Assembly: GCF_907164555.1 (NCBI RefSeq)
Contig: NZ_CAJQZC010000007.1
Coordinates: 248,001-312,000, forward strand
DNA from: Paraburkholderia saeva
GTDB lineage: Bacteria > Pseudomonadota > Gammaproteobacteria > Burkholderiales > Burkholderiaceae
Length of the DNA: 64,000 nucleotides
Reading direction: 5' to 3'
Part shown: one piece after another, positions 17,153 to 25,047 of the stretch
Layout: every line of letters begins with the position of its first letter
How positions within the stretch are numbered: position 1 is the stretch's first letter
The notes under the pieces: generated by a model
What the model was told of the DNA's origin: nothing
What the model saw: only the letters and a program-made list of their open reading frames with translations
Databases searched by the model: none
Translations under genes and position numbers: made by a program

Positions 17153-18631
17153 ATGCAAGTGAAGGAATTGCTCGCGAACATTCGCACGAAGATGTTCGTC
17201 GGAGGCCGGTTCGTCGATGCTCATAGTGGCAAGACGTTCGCCGTTTTCAACCCGGCGACCGGCGCGGAAATCGCGCAGGTGCCGGAAGGCGACGCGGAAG
17301 ATGTCGCCGGCGCGATTGCGAGCGCGCGCACCGCGTTCGAGTCGAATGAATGGCGACGCATGGCGCCCGCTACGCGCGAGCGTCTGCTGCTCAAGCTGGC
17401 TGATCTGATCGAGCAGCACGGCGACGAACTGGCCGCGCTCGAAACGCTGAACCAGGGCAAGCAGTTCGGCTTCGCAAAGATGCTCGAAGTAGGCGGCAGC
17501 GCGCAATGGCTGCGATATATGGCCGGCTGGGCAACGAAGATCGAAGGCAGCACGCTTGATCTCTCGATCGGCTTTCCGCCTGGCGTTCAATATCAGGGCT
17601 CGACGCGACGCGTGCCGGTCGGCGTGGTCGCCGCGATTGTGCCGTGGAATTTTCCGCTGCTGATGGCCGTGTGGAAGATCGCGCCGGCGCTGGCATGTGG
17701 CTGCACCGTGGTGCTCAAGCCTGCCGAAGAAACCCCGCTAACCGCAATCCGCCTCGCCGAACTCGCGTTCGAAGCAGGCTTCCCGGCAGGCGTGCTGAAC
17801 GTCGTCACGGGACAGGGCGAAACGGCGGGCGCGGCGCTCGTGCGTCATCCGGATATCGACAAGGTGACGTTCACGGGTTCGACCGAAGTCGGCCGCATTA
17901 TCGGCGCGCAGTGCGGGCGCGATATCCGTCGCGTTTCGCTGGAACTGGGCGGCAAGAGCCCGGTGATCGTGCTCGACGACTGCGATCCGCGCAAGGCGAT
18001 CGAAGGTGCGGCTAACGCGATCTTCTTCAATCACGGCCAGGTGTGCACAGCGGGTTCGCGGCTTTATCTGCCGCGCTCGAAGTTCAGCGAAATTGTTGGC
18101 GGCGTGGCGGCGATTGCCGACAGCCTCGTACTCGGTTCGGGCTTCGAGGAAACCACGCAGATGGGTCCGCTCGTATCCGCACGTCATCGCGACAAGGTCG
18201 CGGGCATGATCGCCGAAGGCCGTGCGCAAGGGGGGGAGATCGTCGCCGGTGGCCGCGCGTTCGACGGCGAAGGCTTCTTTGTCCGGCCGACCGTCGTGGC
18301 GAATGAAAGGCGCAAGCCGCTTTCGCTCGTCAATGAGGAAGTGTTCGGCCCGGTGCTCGTCGCGATGCCTTACGACGATATCGATGAAGCCGTGCACGCC
18401 GCGAATACCAGCGAGTACGGACTCGGTGCGAGCGTGTGGACGAACCAGCTCGACAGTGCCTTGCGCCTGACGGATCGCATCGAGGCGGGCACCGTGTGGG
18501 TCAACACGCACAACATGCTCGATCCGGCGATGCCGTTCGGCGGCTTCAAGTCGTCGGGCGTCGGCCGCGAACACGGCCGCGCAATCATCGACGCCTACAC
18601 CGAGACGAAATCGATCTGCTTCGCCTACTAA
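17153..18631 (+). CDS. NAD(P)-dependent aldehyde dehydrogenase, phenylacetaldehyde/betaine aldehyde type
   Basis: 492 residues. Key parts of the ALDH superfamily are present: VPWNFPLLMAVWK, the cofactor loop FTGSTEVGR, catalytic base E264 in LELGGKSP, catalytic C298 in NHGQVCTAGSRL, and EEVFGPVL. The end, YTETKSICFAY, and the ETLNQGK segment resemble phenylacetaldehyde dehydrogenases such as FeaB. Placed directly after the amine dehydrogenase module, it would oxidise the aldehyde product to a carboxylic acid in the cytoplasm. It could also take the aldehyde from the phospho-lyase branch encoded downstream. Substrate choice cannot be read from sequence. Confidence 0.88.
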   Translation: MQVKELLANIRTKMFVGGRFVDAHSGKTFAVFNPATGAEIAQVPEGDAEDVAGAIASARTAFESNEWRRMAPATRERLLLKLADLIEQHGDELAALETLNQGKQFGFAKMLEVGGSAQWLRYMAGWATKIEGSTLDLSIGFPPGVQYQGSTRRVPVGVVAAIVPWNFPLLMAVWKIAPALACGCTVVLKPAEETPLTAIRLAELAFEAGFPAGVLNVVTGQGETAGAALVRHPDIDKVTFTGSTEVGRIIGAQCGRDIRRVSLELGGKSPVIVLDDCDPRKAIEGAANAIFFNHGQVCTAGSRLYLPRSKFSEIVGGVAAIADSLVLGSGFEETTQMGPLVSARHRDKVAGMIAEGRAQGGEIVAGGRAFDGEGFFVRPTVVANERRKPLSLVNEEVFGPVLVAMPYDDIDEAVHAANTSEYGLGASVWTNQLDSALRLTDRIEAGTVWVNTHNMLDPAMPFGGFKSSGVGREHGRAIIDAYTETKSICFAY

Positions 18632-18656
18632 CGCAGTTTTCCTCATCAGGAAAATC

Positions 18657-19847
18657 ATGAACACCACACACCTCGCGGCACCGGATGAAAGCGCATCGTC
18701 AGACGATGGCGCACATTCGCGCGGCCGCCTCTGGGTTGCGATTCTGGCCGGCGTAGTCGGGCCGGAAGTCTTCATCGTGCAGCCCGCAGTTGTCCAGGGC
18801 TTTGTGCAGTACCTGGGTTTCGACGCGCAAAGCGCGGGCTACGCGGCGTCGATCGAGGTGTGGGGTATCGCGTTCAGCACAATCCTTCTGTCGTTCTTCG
18901 CGCGACATCTGAACTGGCGGACCGTCATCGTCGTTTCGATTGCGCTGATGGCGGCCGGCAATGCGGGTTCGGCAATCGTTGCGGATCGCAACGTGTTCCT
19001 GCTGCTAAGACTTCTAGTGGGGATTGGCGCCGGTAGCCTGGTGTCGCTTAGCTTCGCGATTGTCGGACTTACGAAGAATCCCGACAGGAACTTCGGCTAC
19101 ATGATCATGTGGGTGCTGATCTACGGCGCGCTCGGCTTGTGGGCCGTGCCGACCGCGTTCGCGATCGGCGGCATGAAGTTGATGCTGTATTTCTTCGCCG
19201 TGTTTCCGATGCTCGTGCTGCCGTTCGTGCGGTTTCTGCCGCGCGGCGGCGACAGCGCCGTGACTGCCGATGCAAACGCGGTCGAACTTTCGCTGCCGAT
19301 GAAATCGATGGCGCTCTCGGCCATGCTGTTTTACTTCATGGCGCAAGGCGCGGTGTGGGCCTATCTCTTTCTGATCGGCACAGCCGACGGCCTGACCGAT
19401 CAGGAAGTCGCCAACGCGTTGACGATCTCGCAGTTTGCGGGCGTGGCCGGTGCGTGGTTCGCGGGCGCGTTTGGTTCGCGCGTCGGACGTATTCGCGCGC
19501 TGACGCTCGGCATTCTCGGCGGATCGCTGTGCCTGCTGCTGCTTGCCGCGCACGCTTCGTACGTCGTGTTCGCGGTGGTCGTGTGCATCTACAACTTCTT
19601 CTGGAACATGACGCACCCGACGCTTCTGTCGGCGATGGCAGGTTTCGACCGGCGCGGGCGCATCGTGCTCGGCGCAACCGCGATGCAGATGATCGGCCTT
19701 GCAATCGGCCCGGCACTCGCCGCTTCTCTGCTGGGCGACGGTCACTACGCCAACGTCATCTGGATCGGCGTCGCGCTCTTCGTGCTGAGCTGGTTTGCCA
19801 TCTGCGTGCCGGTCTTCCGCCACGTCGCCATGCTGCGCCGCGCCTGA
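18657..19847 (+). CDS. MFS transporter
   Basis: 396 residues with about twelve hydrophobic helices and a short polar N-terminus. The first half holds LLLRLLVGIGAGSLVSLSFA, a typical MFS helix 4, and the central loop is short. I cannot assign a substrate. It sits inside the amine operon, 25 bases after the aldehyde dehydrogenase and 36 before the class III PLP enzyme. Uptake of the amine or amino alcohol, or efflux of an acid product, is a reasonable guess. Confidence 0.83.
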   Translation: MNTTHLAAPDESASSDDGAHSRGRLWVAILAGVVGPEVFIVQPAVVQGFVQYLGFDAQSAGYAASIEVWGIAFSTILLSFFARHLNWRTVIVVSIALMAAGNAGSAIVADRNVFLLLRLLVGIGAGSLVSLSFAIVGLTKNPDRNFGYMIMWVLIYGALGLWAVPTAFAIGGMKLMLYFFAVFPMLVLPFVRFLPRGGDSAVTADANAVELSLPMKSMALSAMLFYFMAQGAVWAYLFLIGTADGLTDQEVANALTISQFAGVAGAWFAGAFGSRVGRIRALTLGILGGSLCLLLLAAHASYVVFAVVVCIYNFFWNMTHPTLLSAMAGFDRRGRIVLGATAMQMIGLAIGPALAASLLGDGHYANVIWIGVALFVLSWFAICVPVFRHVAMLRRA

Positions 19848-19883
19848 TGCGCCGGCGCGCACCCAACGAAAGGACCTATCTCC

Positions 19884-21167
19884 ATGCTTGACGAAGCACT
19901 TCTTCAACGCCGCTTCAACGTGCTCGGAAAACATTCGCCGCTCTTCTATGAGAAGCCGCTGCATCTGGTGCGCGGTGAAGGCGTGTGGCTTTACGACGCC
20001 GACGGCAACCGTTATCTCGACGCGTACAACAACGTGCCGCACGTGGGGCATTGCCATCCGCGCGTCCTGGACGCAATTGTCCGTCAGGCGAGCCAGTTGA
20101 ATACGAGTACGCGCTATCTGCACGAGAACGTCGTGGAATACGGCGAGCGGCTCGTGTCGAAGTTCGACGCGTCGCTTTCGATGGCGATGTTCTGCTGCAC
20201 CGGCAGTGAAGCGAACGAACTCGCACTGCGCATTGCACGCGAAACGACCGGCAATATGGGCATGATCTGCACGTCGCATTCGTATCATGGCAATACGGCT
20301 GCGGTGGTTCAGGTGAGTTCGTTCCTGTCGACGCCTGAACAGCGGGGCCGTTATGTGCGCACGATTCCGGTCATCGATCCCTGGCGCGACCGTGCTGGCC
20401 GCGACGACGAAGCGCTCGCAATCGAATACGCGGAACAGATCCAGAAAGCCATCGACGATTTCCACGCCGATGGTGTCGGCGTCGCGGGCCTGCTGCTGTG
20501 CACCGGGCTTTCGTGCGAAGGCCTGCCGGATTTTCCGGCCGGCTACATCGCACGCGCGGTCGAGAAAGTGCGACGCGCGGGCGGCGTGTTCATCGCCGAT
20601 GAGGTGCAGGGCGGGTTTGGCCGCTTCGGCAAGCATTTCTGGGGGCATGAGCGGCTTGGCGTGACACCGGACATCGTCACGATGGGCAAGCCCATGGGCA
20701 ACGGTCATCCGCTCGCGGGCGTGGTTGCGCGCCGCGAGCTGGTCGAAGACTTCACCGATCGCAATCCGATGTACTTCAATACATTTGCCGGCAATCCGGT
20801 GTCGTGCGCGGCGGGCATGGCGGTGCTCGATGTAATCGCGGACGAACAGTTGCAGGAGAACGCGGAGACGGTCGGCAACTACGTGCTGGAGAGTCTGAGA
20901 GCGCTCCAACGCCGTCATACGGTGATTGGCGACGTGCGCGGCAGCGGCCTTTTCTTTGCTGTCGAGCTGGTCAGCGATCGCAACAGCAAGGCGCCCGACG
21001 GCGCGCTCGCCAAACGCGTCGTGAACGGGATGCGCGAGCGCAACGTGCTGATCAGCCGCATCGGCATTCACGACAACATCCTGAAGATCCGCCCGCCGAT
21101 GCCGTTCTCGCGGGCGAACGCAGGCCAGCTGATCGAAACGCTCGATCACGTTCTAGCCGCGCTCTGA
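19884..21167 (+). CDS. Class III PLP enzyme, aminotransferase or phospho-lyase (AGXT2L-like)
   Basis: 427 residues, fold type I class III. The PLP phosphate site is CCTGSEANELALR, the aspartate region is GGVFIADEVQGGFGR, and the Schiff-base lysine is K269 in TMGKPMGNGHPL. The N-terminal YLDAYNNVPHVGHCHP matches the group that includes ethanolamine-phosphate and 5-phosphohydroxylysine phospho-lyases. These eliminate phosphate and ammonia to give an aldehyde instead of transaminating. The next gene, 10 bases on, encodes an APH-fold kinase, the usual partner in such routes. A plain omega-aminotransferase remains possible. Confidence 0.85.
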   Translation: MLDEALLQRRFNVLGKHSPLFYEKPLHLVRGEGVWLYDADGNRYLDAYNNVPHVGHCHPRVLDAIVRQASQLNTSTRYLHENVVEYGERLVSKFDASLSMAMFCCTGSEANELALRIARETTGNMGMICTSHSYHGNTAAVVQVSSFLSTPEQRGRYVRTIPVIDPWRDRAGRDDEALAIEYAEQIQKAIDDFHADGVGVAGLLLCTGLSCEGLPDFPAGYIARAVEKVRRAGGVFIADEVQGGFGRFGKHFWGHERLGVTPDIVTMGKPMGNGHPLAGVVARRELVEDFTDRNPMYFNTFAGNPVSCAAGMAVLDVIADEQLQENAETVGNYVLESLRALQRRHTVIGDVRGSGLFFAVELVSDRNSKAPDGALAKRVVNGMRERNVLISRIGIHDNILKIRPPMPFSRANAGQLIETLDHVLAAL

Positions 21168-21177
21168 GGACCGTCCG

Positions 21178-22215
21178 ATGACCACGACACAATCCGCCGC
21201 AGCAGAAGACGTCGGCGCGCTGCACGATCTCGCCACACTTGCGCTTGAGCAGTGGCGCCTCGACCCCATCGCCATCGAGCCGCTGAAAATTCGCGAAAAC
21301 GCGGTATTTCGCGTCGATCTGCGCGATGGCGGGCGCGTCGTGCTGCGTATTCACCGCGCGGGTTATCACGGCGACGACGCGCTTCACGCCGAGTTTCACT
21401 GGATGGACGCGCTCGCCGCGTCAGGAATCGAAGTGCCCCGTGTGGTGAATTCGAAGCAGGGGCGACCGTTCGAAAGCGTCAGCAGCGTCGGCGTTCCGGA
21501 AGGTCGTCAGATCGACGTGCTCGAATGGGTCGACGGCCAGCAGCTGGGTGCGCTCGAATCCGGCCTCACGGGCGCAAGCGAAGACATCGCGTCGCGCTAT
21601 CGCACGCTTGGCGGCATCGCCGCACGCATGCACAACCATACGAGCCAGTGGAGTGCGCCCGCAGGCTTCGTGCGTCACAGCTGGTGTGAGGAAGGGTTGG
21701 CGGGTGCGCAACCGCTCTGGGGACGCTTCTGGGAACTGGAGCAGCTGAGCGCCGCGCAACGCGCAATGTTCGAGCGCGCACGCGATGCGGTGTGGCAAGA
21801 CCTGAGCGCATTCGGCAAGACGCGCGAGCAGTTCGGGCTGATTCACGCGGATCTCGTACCGGAAAACGTGCTGGTCGACGGCGAGCGCCTGCGGGTCATC
21901 GATTTCGACGACGCCGGGTTCGGCTGGCATCTGTTCGATATCGCGACGTCGCTTTACTTCATCCGCAACGACCCCGGTTTTGACGTCGCGCTCGATGCAT
22001 TCGTGGAAGGTTACCGCGCGTGCCGTCCGCTCGCAGACGCCGATCTGCGGCGTCTGCCGCTCTTCATGGCTGCGCGCAGCACGACGTATCTGGGCTGGGT
22101 GCACAACCGCAAGGAGACGGAAACCGCAAAGGAACTCACACCGTTGCTGATCGATTACGCGTGCAGCGCCGTCGATGAATATCTGACGGGCAGGGCAGCA
22201 ATGGCACTGGCCTGA
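21178..22215 (+). CDS. APH-fold small-molecule kinase (hydroxylysine/amino-alcohol kinase-like)
   Basis: 345 residues of the phosphotransferase (APH/ChoK) superfamily. The catalytic loop is LIHADLVPENVL and the metal-binding motif is VIDFDDAGFGWHLFD; the nucleotide region begins IRENAVFRVDLRDGGRVVLRIHR. Members phosphorylate hydroxyl groups of small molecules such as hydroxylysine, homoserine, choline or amino alcohols. Paired with the class III PLP enzyme, I infer it makes the O-phosphate that the lyase then eliminates. It is the last gene of the operon and is followed by a hairpin. Antibiotic resistance is unlikely in this context. Confidence 0.8.
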   Translation: MTTTQSAAAEDVGALHDLATLALEQWRLDPIAIEPLKIRENAVFRVDLRDGGRVVLRIHRAGYHGDDALHAEFHWMDALAASGIEVPRVVNSKQGRPFESVSSVGVPEGRQIDVLEWVDGQQLGALESGLTGASEDIASRYRTLGGIAARMHNHTSQWSAPAGFVRHSWCEEGLAGAQPLWGRFWELEQLSAAQRAMFERARDAVWQDLSAFGKTREQFGLIHADLVPENVLVDGERLRVIDFDDAGFGWHLFDIATSLYFIRNDPGFDVALDAFVEGYRACRPLADADLRRLPLFMAARSTTYLGWVHNRKETETAKELTPLLIDYACSAVDEYLTGRAAMALA

Positions 22216-22229
22216 GCCGCACGACGAAG

Positions 22230-22246
22230 GACGGGCGTTGCCCGTC
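22230..22246. terminator. Short hairpin between the kinase gene and the AraC gene
   Basis: Perfect seven-base stem GACGGGC/GCCCGTC with loop GTT, placed exactly between two convergent stop codons. No long T tract follows on either strand, so termination may be weak or Rho-assisted. Confidence 0.45.
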
Positions 22247-23184
22247 TACTTCATGCGGATGTCGGATGGCATCGTGCCGAAGAGATCGCGATAGTCCTGC
22301 GTGAAATGGCCGGAATGGAAGAAACCCCAGCGCTGCGCCGCATCCCGCACCGTCATTTCGTTGCGCCGCGAGTTACGCAGCAATTCACGCACGAAGTTGA
22401 GCCGGATGGCGCGCATGTATTCCACGGGCGATTTGCCCGTGACAAGCCGGAAACTGGTTTGCACCGTTCTGCGGCTGATGCGCAGGATCTCGCACAATTG
22501 CTGCACCGTCACCGGCTCCTGAGGGCGCGCTGCGATCATGTCGTGCGCACGGGCCACGACGTCGCTGTGCGACATCCACGTGATATCGGCTCTCGCATCG
22601 CAGCGTTCGTCCTCGAGCAGCACGTCGATGAGTTCGAGCAGTTCGGCGGCGATGCGTCGCTCGGCAAGCGCCTGGTCCTCGATCGCGGCGAGCGATGCGG
22701 CTTCTTCCGTGAAGGTGCGCCACATTTCGACCACGCGTTGACGTGCAGAGGGTGCGAGCGCAACGACCTGCGTGTTCGACGCGAGCCGCCGGTGTACACG
22801 CGAGGCAAGGCACGGGTTCTGTTCGAGTTGCTTCAGCTTGACTTCGATGCCGAGAATCTCGACGCCGTCGGGGGAATGCAGCAGAAACTCGCGGTTCGCG
22901 CGCGCAAGAATCATCGAATCGGTCGTGACGGCGCGGCCGGAAAACGTCAGCGGCGAGGGCGAGTCGAGCACGATGCCGAGCGCGAGTGCGTCGTCCGGCG
23001 TGCAGCCCTGCTGCACAACGCGGCGGTTCACCGATTCATGAAACAGATGGAAGCCGTCGATACTGAGCTGCTGGAGCGTGCTGTGAAACTGCCCGCAATC
23101 CATCTGGAAGTAGCGTTGATCCCAGCCTGCAAGAAACGCCGCGTGCTCTCCGACATCCGTAAAAGTGTGATCGTTAATTTGCAT
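22246..23184 (-). CDS. AraC-family regulator, EutR-like
   Basis: About 312 residues from the ATG at 23184, which has AGGTGG eight bases upstream; a GTG at 23196 is possible. The C-terminal third is an AraC double helix-turn-helix: VQQLCEILRISRRTVQTSF and VRDAAQRWGFFHSGHFTQDY. The layout and the WGFFHSGHF signature resemble EutR, the ethanolamine-operon activator, and its relatives that control short amine or amino-alcohol catabolism. It is convergent with the 14-gene amine run and is its likely regulator. The effector is unknown. Confidence 0.85.
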   Translation of the reverse strand: MQINDHTFTDVGEHAAFLAGWDQRYFQMDCGQFHSTLQQLSIDGFHLFHESVNRRVVQQGCTPDDALALGIVLDSPSPLTFSGRAVTTDSMILARANREFLLHSPDGVEILGIEVKLKQLEQNPCLASRVHRRLASNTQVVALAPSARQRVVEMWRTFTEEAASLAAIEDQALAERRIAAELLELIDVLLEDERCDARADITWMSHSDVVARAHDMIAARPQEPVTVQQLCEILRISRRTVQTSFRLVTGKSPVEYMRAIRLNFVRELLRNSRRNEMTVRDAAQRWGFFHSGHFTQDYRDLFGTMPSDIRMK

Positions 23185-23625
23185 GGCGCGAACCACCTGG
23201 GGATTGCCGGAGACGAAAAACCTGCGTTGCAGGCTGTAAAAGCATTAACCGACCGCTGGGTCGGCGAATGAGGATGCGAGTATAGGCGACCACCCACGGT
23301 GCCGCCAACGCGGGTTGACCCGAGGTTCTGCCCTCCAGTGAGCCGGCTTGCGACACGTGCAGTTCTCCTCGCTCAATGTCTGGACTGTGGAGAAGGCGTC
23401 AACGGCTCGTCACATGTCGAGCGTACGGAATACTGGCTGGAAAAAAAATTCACGCGAGTGACAAAAACGCGGCGGTATTCACCAGGCCGGCTAAAGAAAT
23501 CACCAGGTGCGTCACGCTGGTGGGTTTTGCGCTACAGTTGCGGCCGCGCCGGGCGGGCGGCGTCTTCGATAGTGGGACACGCGTGCTAACATTGACGGCT
23601 TCCAACTCGACCCCTCGTCGGCGCC
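23185..23625. other. Intergenic region between the AraC gene and glmU
   Basis: This region must carry the promoters of the divergent AraC gene and glmU. I see a run of A around 23440-23470 and an extended -10-like TGCTAACAT just upstream of glmU (about 23585-23593) without a good -35. No gene, hairpin terminator or repeat stands out. Confidence 0.4.
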
Positions 23626-24987
23626 ATGAATATTGTCATTTTGGCGGCAGGCACCGGTAAGCGCATGCGTTCCGCGCTGCCCAAGGTACTGCATCCACTG
23701 GCCGGCCGGCCGCTTCTGTCCCATGTCATCGATACCGCCCGTACGCTTGATCCGACCCGACTCGTCGTCGTGATCGGTCATGGCGCGGAAGCCGTTCGCA
23801 GCGCCGTCGCCGCGCCCGATGTGCAGTTTGCCGTGCAGGAGCAGCAGCTCGGCACCGGGCACGCCGTGCAGCAGGCGCTGCCGCTCCTCGATCCTTCCGT
23901 GCCCACGCTCGTGTTGTATGGCGACGTGCCGCTCACGCGCGCCAGCACATTGAAGCGCCTGACCGACCGCGCGGGCCACGGCGGCTACGGCGTGCTCACC
24001 GTGACGCTCGAGGATCCCACGGGCTACGGCCGCATCGTGCGCAATGCGAACGGCAAGGTGCTGCGCATCGTCGAACAGAAAGATGCGACGCCCGAACAGC
24101 TGAAGATCGCGGAAATCAACACCGGCATCATCGTCACGCCGACGCAGCAGCTCACGCGCTGGCTCGCATCGCTGAAGAACGACAACGCGCAAGGCGAGTA
24201 TTACCTCACCGATGTGGTCGAACTTGCGATCGAGGGCGGTCTCGATGTTGTGACCGCGCAGCCTGACGAAGAGTGGGAAACGCTGGGCGTCAACAGCAAG
24301 CAGCAGCTTGCGGAACTCGAACGCATCCATCAGGGCAACGTGGCCGAAGCTCTGCTCGTGGCGGGTGTCACGCTGGCCGATCCGGCGCGTATCGATGTGC
24401 GCGGCACGCTGGAGTGCGGTCGCGACGTGTCCATCGACGTGAATTGCGTGTTCGAAGGTACCGTTACGCTAGGCGACAACGTAACGGTCGCGGCGAACTG
24501 CGTGATCCGCAACGCGACGATTGGCGTGGGCACGCGCGTCGACGCATTCACGCATATCGAAGGCGCGGACGTCGGCGCGAACGTCGTGCTGGGTCCGTAT
24601 GCACGTCTGCGCCCAGGCGCGACGCTGAAGGACGAATCGCACGTCGGCAACTTCGTCGAAGTGAAGAATGCGGTGCTCGGCCATGGCTCGAAAGCGAACC
24701 ATCTCACGTATATCGGCGACGCCGATATCGGCGCGCGCGTGAACATCGGTGCGGGCACGATCACGTGCAATTACGACGGCGCGAACAAATCCCGCACGAT
24801 CATCGAAGACGACGTGTTCGTCGGTTCCGATACGCAGCTTGTCGCACCGGTGCGCGTCGGACGCGGCGTGACGATCGCGGCGGGCACGACAGTATGGAAG
24901 GACGTCGAGGAGAATCTCCTCGTGCTGAACGAGAAGACGCAGGTCGGCAAGACCGGCTACGTTCGTCCGGTCAAGAAGAAAGGCTGA
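23626..24987 (+). CDS. glmU: Bifunctional UDP-GlcNAc pyrophosphorylase/glucosamine-1-phosphate acetyltransferase
   Basis: 453 residues. The N-terminal half is a nucleotidyltransferase with LAAGTGKRMRSALPKVLHPL and the LYGDVPL motif. The C-terminal half is a left-handed beta-helix of hexapeptide repeats (for example GANVVLGPYARLRPGATL), including the acetyl-CoA and catalytic region SKANHLTYIGDADIG and NIGAGTITCNYDG. It makes UDP-GlcNAc for peptidoglycan and LPS in two steps after GlmS and GlmM. glmS follows after 60 bases, so the two form a small amino-sugar operon. Length is normal. Confidence 0.97.
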   Translation: MNIVILAAGTGKRMRSALPKVLHPLAGRPLLSHVIDTARTLDPTRLVVVIGHGAEAVRSAVAAPDVQFAVQEQQLGTGHAVQQALPLLDPSVPTLVLYGDVPLTRASTLKRLTDRAGHGGYGVLTVTLEDPTGYGRIVRNANGKVLRIVEQKDATPEQLKIAEINTGIIVTPTQQLTRWLASLKNDNAQGEYYLTDVVELAIEGGLDVVTAQPDEEWETLGVNSKQQLAELERIHQGNVAEALLVAGVTLADPARIDVRGTLECGRDVSIDVNCVFEGTVTLGDNVTVAANCVIRNATIGVGTRVDAFTHIEGADVGANVVLGPYARLRPGATLKDESHVGNFVEVKNAVLGHGSKANHLTYIGDADIGARVNIGAGTITCNYDGANKSRTIIEDDVFVGSDTQLVAPVRVGRGVTIAAGTTVWKDVEENLLVLNEKTQVGKTGYVRPVKKKG

Positions 24988-25047
24988 CGGGAAGCGCCGC
25001 GCAGGTATGCAGCGCGGTACCCACTCCCTGCAAAGGAACTGATATTT

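Noticed and set aside
19014..21149. 711-codon antisense frame over the MFS and class III PLP genes
   Set aside because: High-GC antisense shadow; rich in Arg and His, with no family motif, opposite well-supported genes.
21178..22215. Aminoglycoside resistance kinase
   Set aside because: The fold is right but the gene is the last of a catabolic run beside a class III PLP enzyme, so a metabolic kinase is more likely.
24988..25047. Possible glmS ribozyme or riboswitch between glmU and glmS
   Set aside because: The gap is only 60 bases and has no ribozyme core; proteobacterial glmS is usually controlled by small RNAs.
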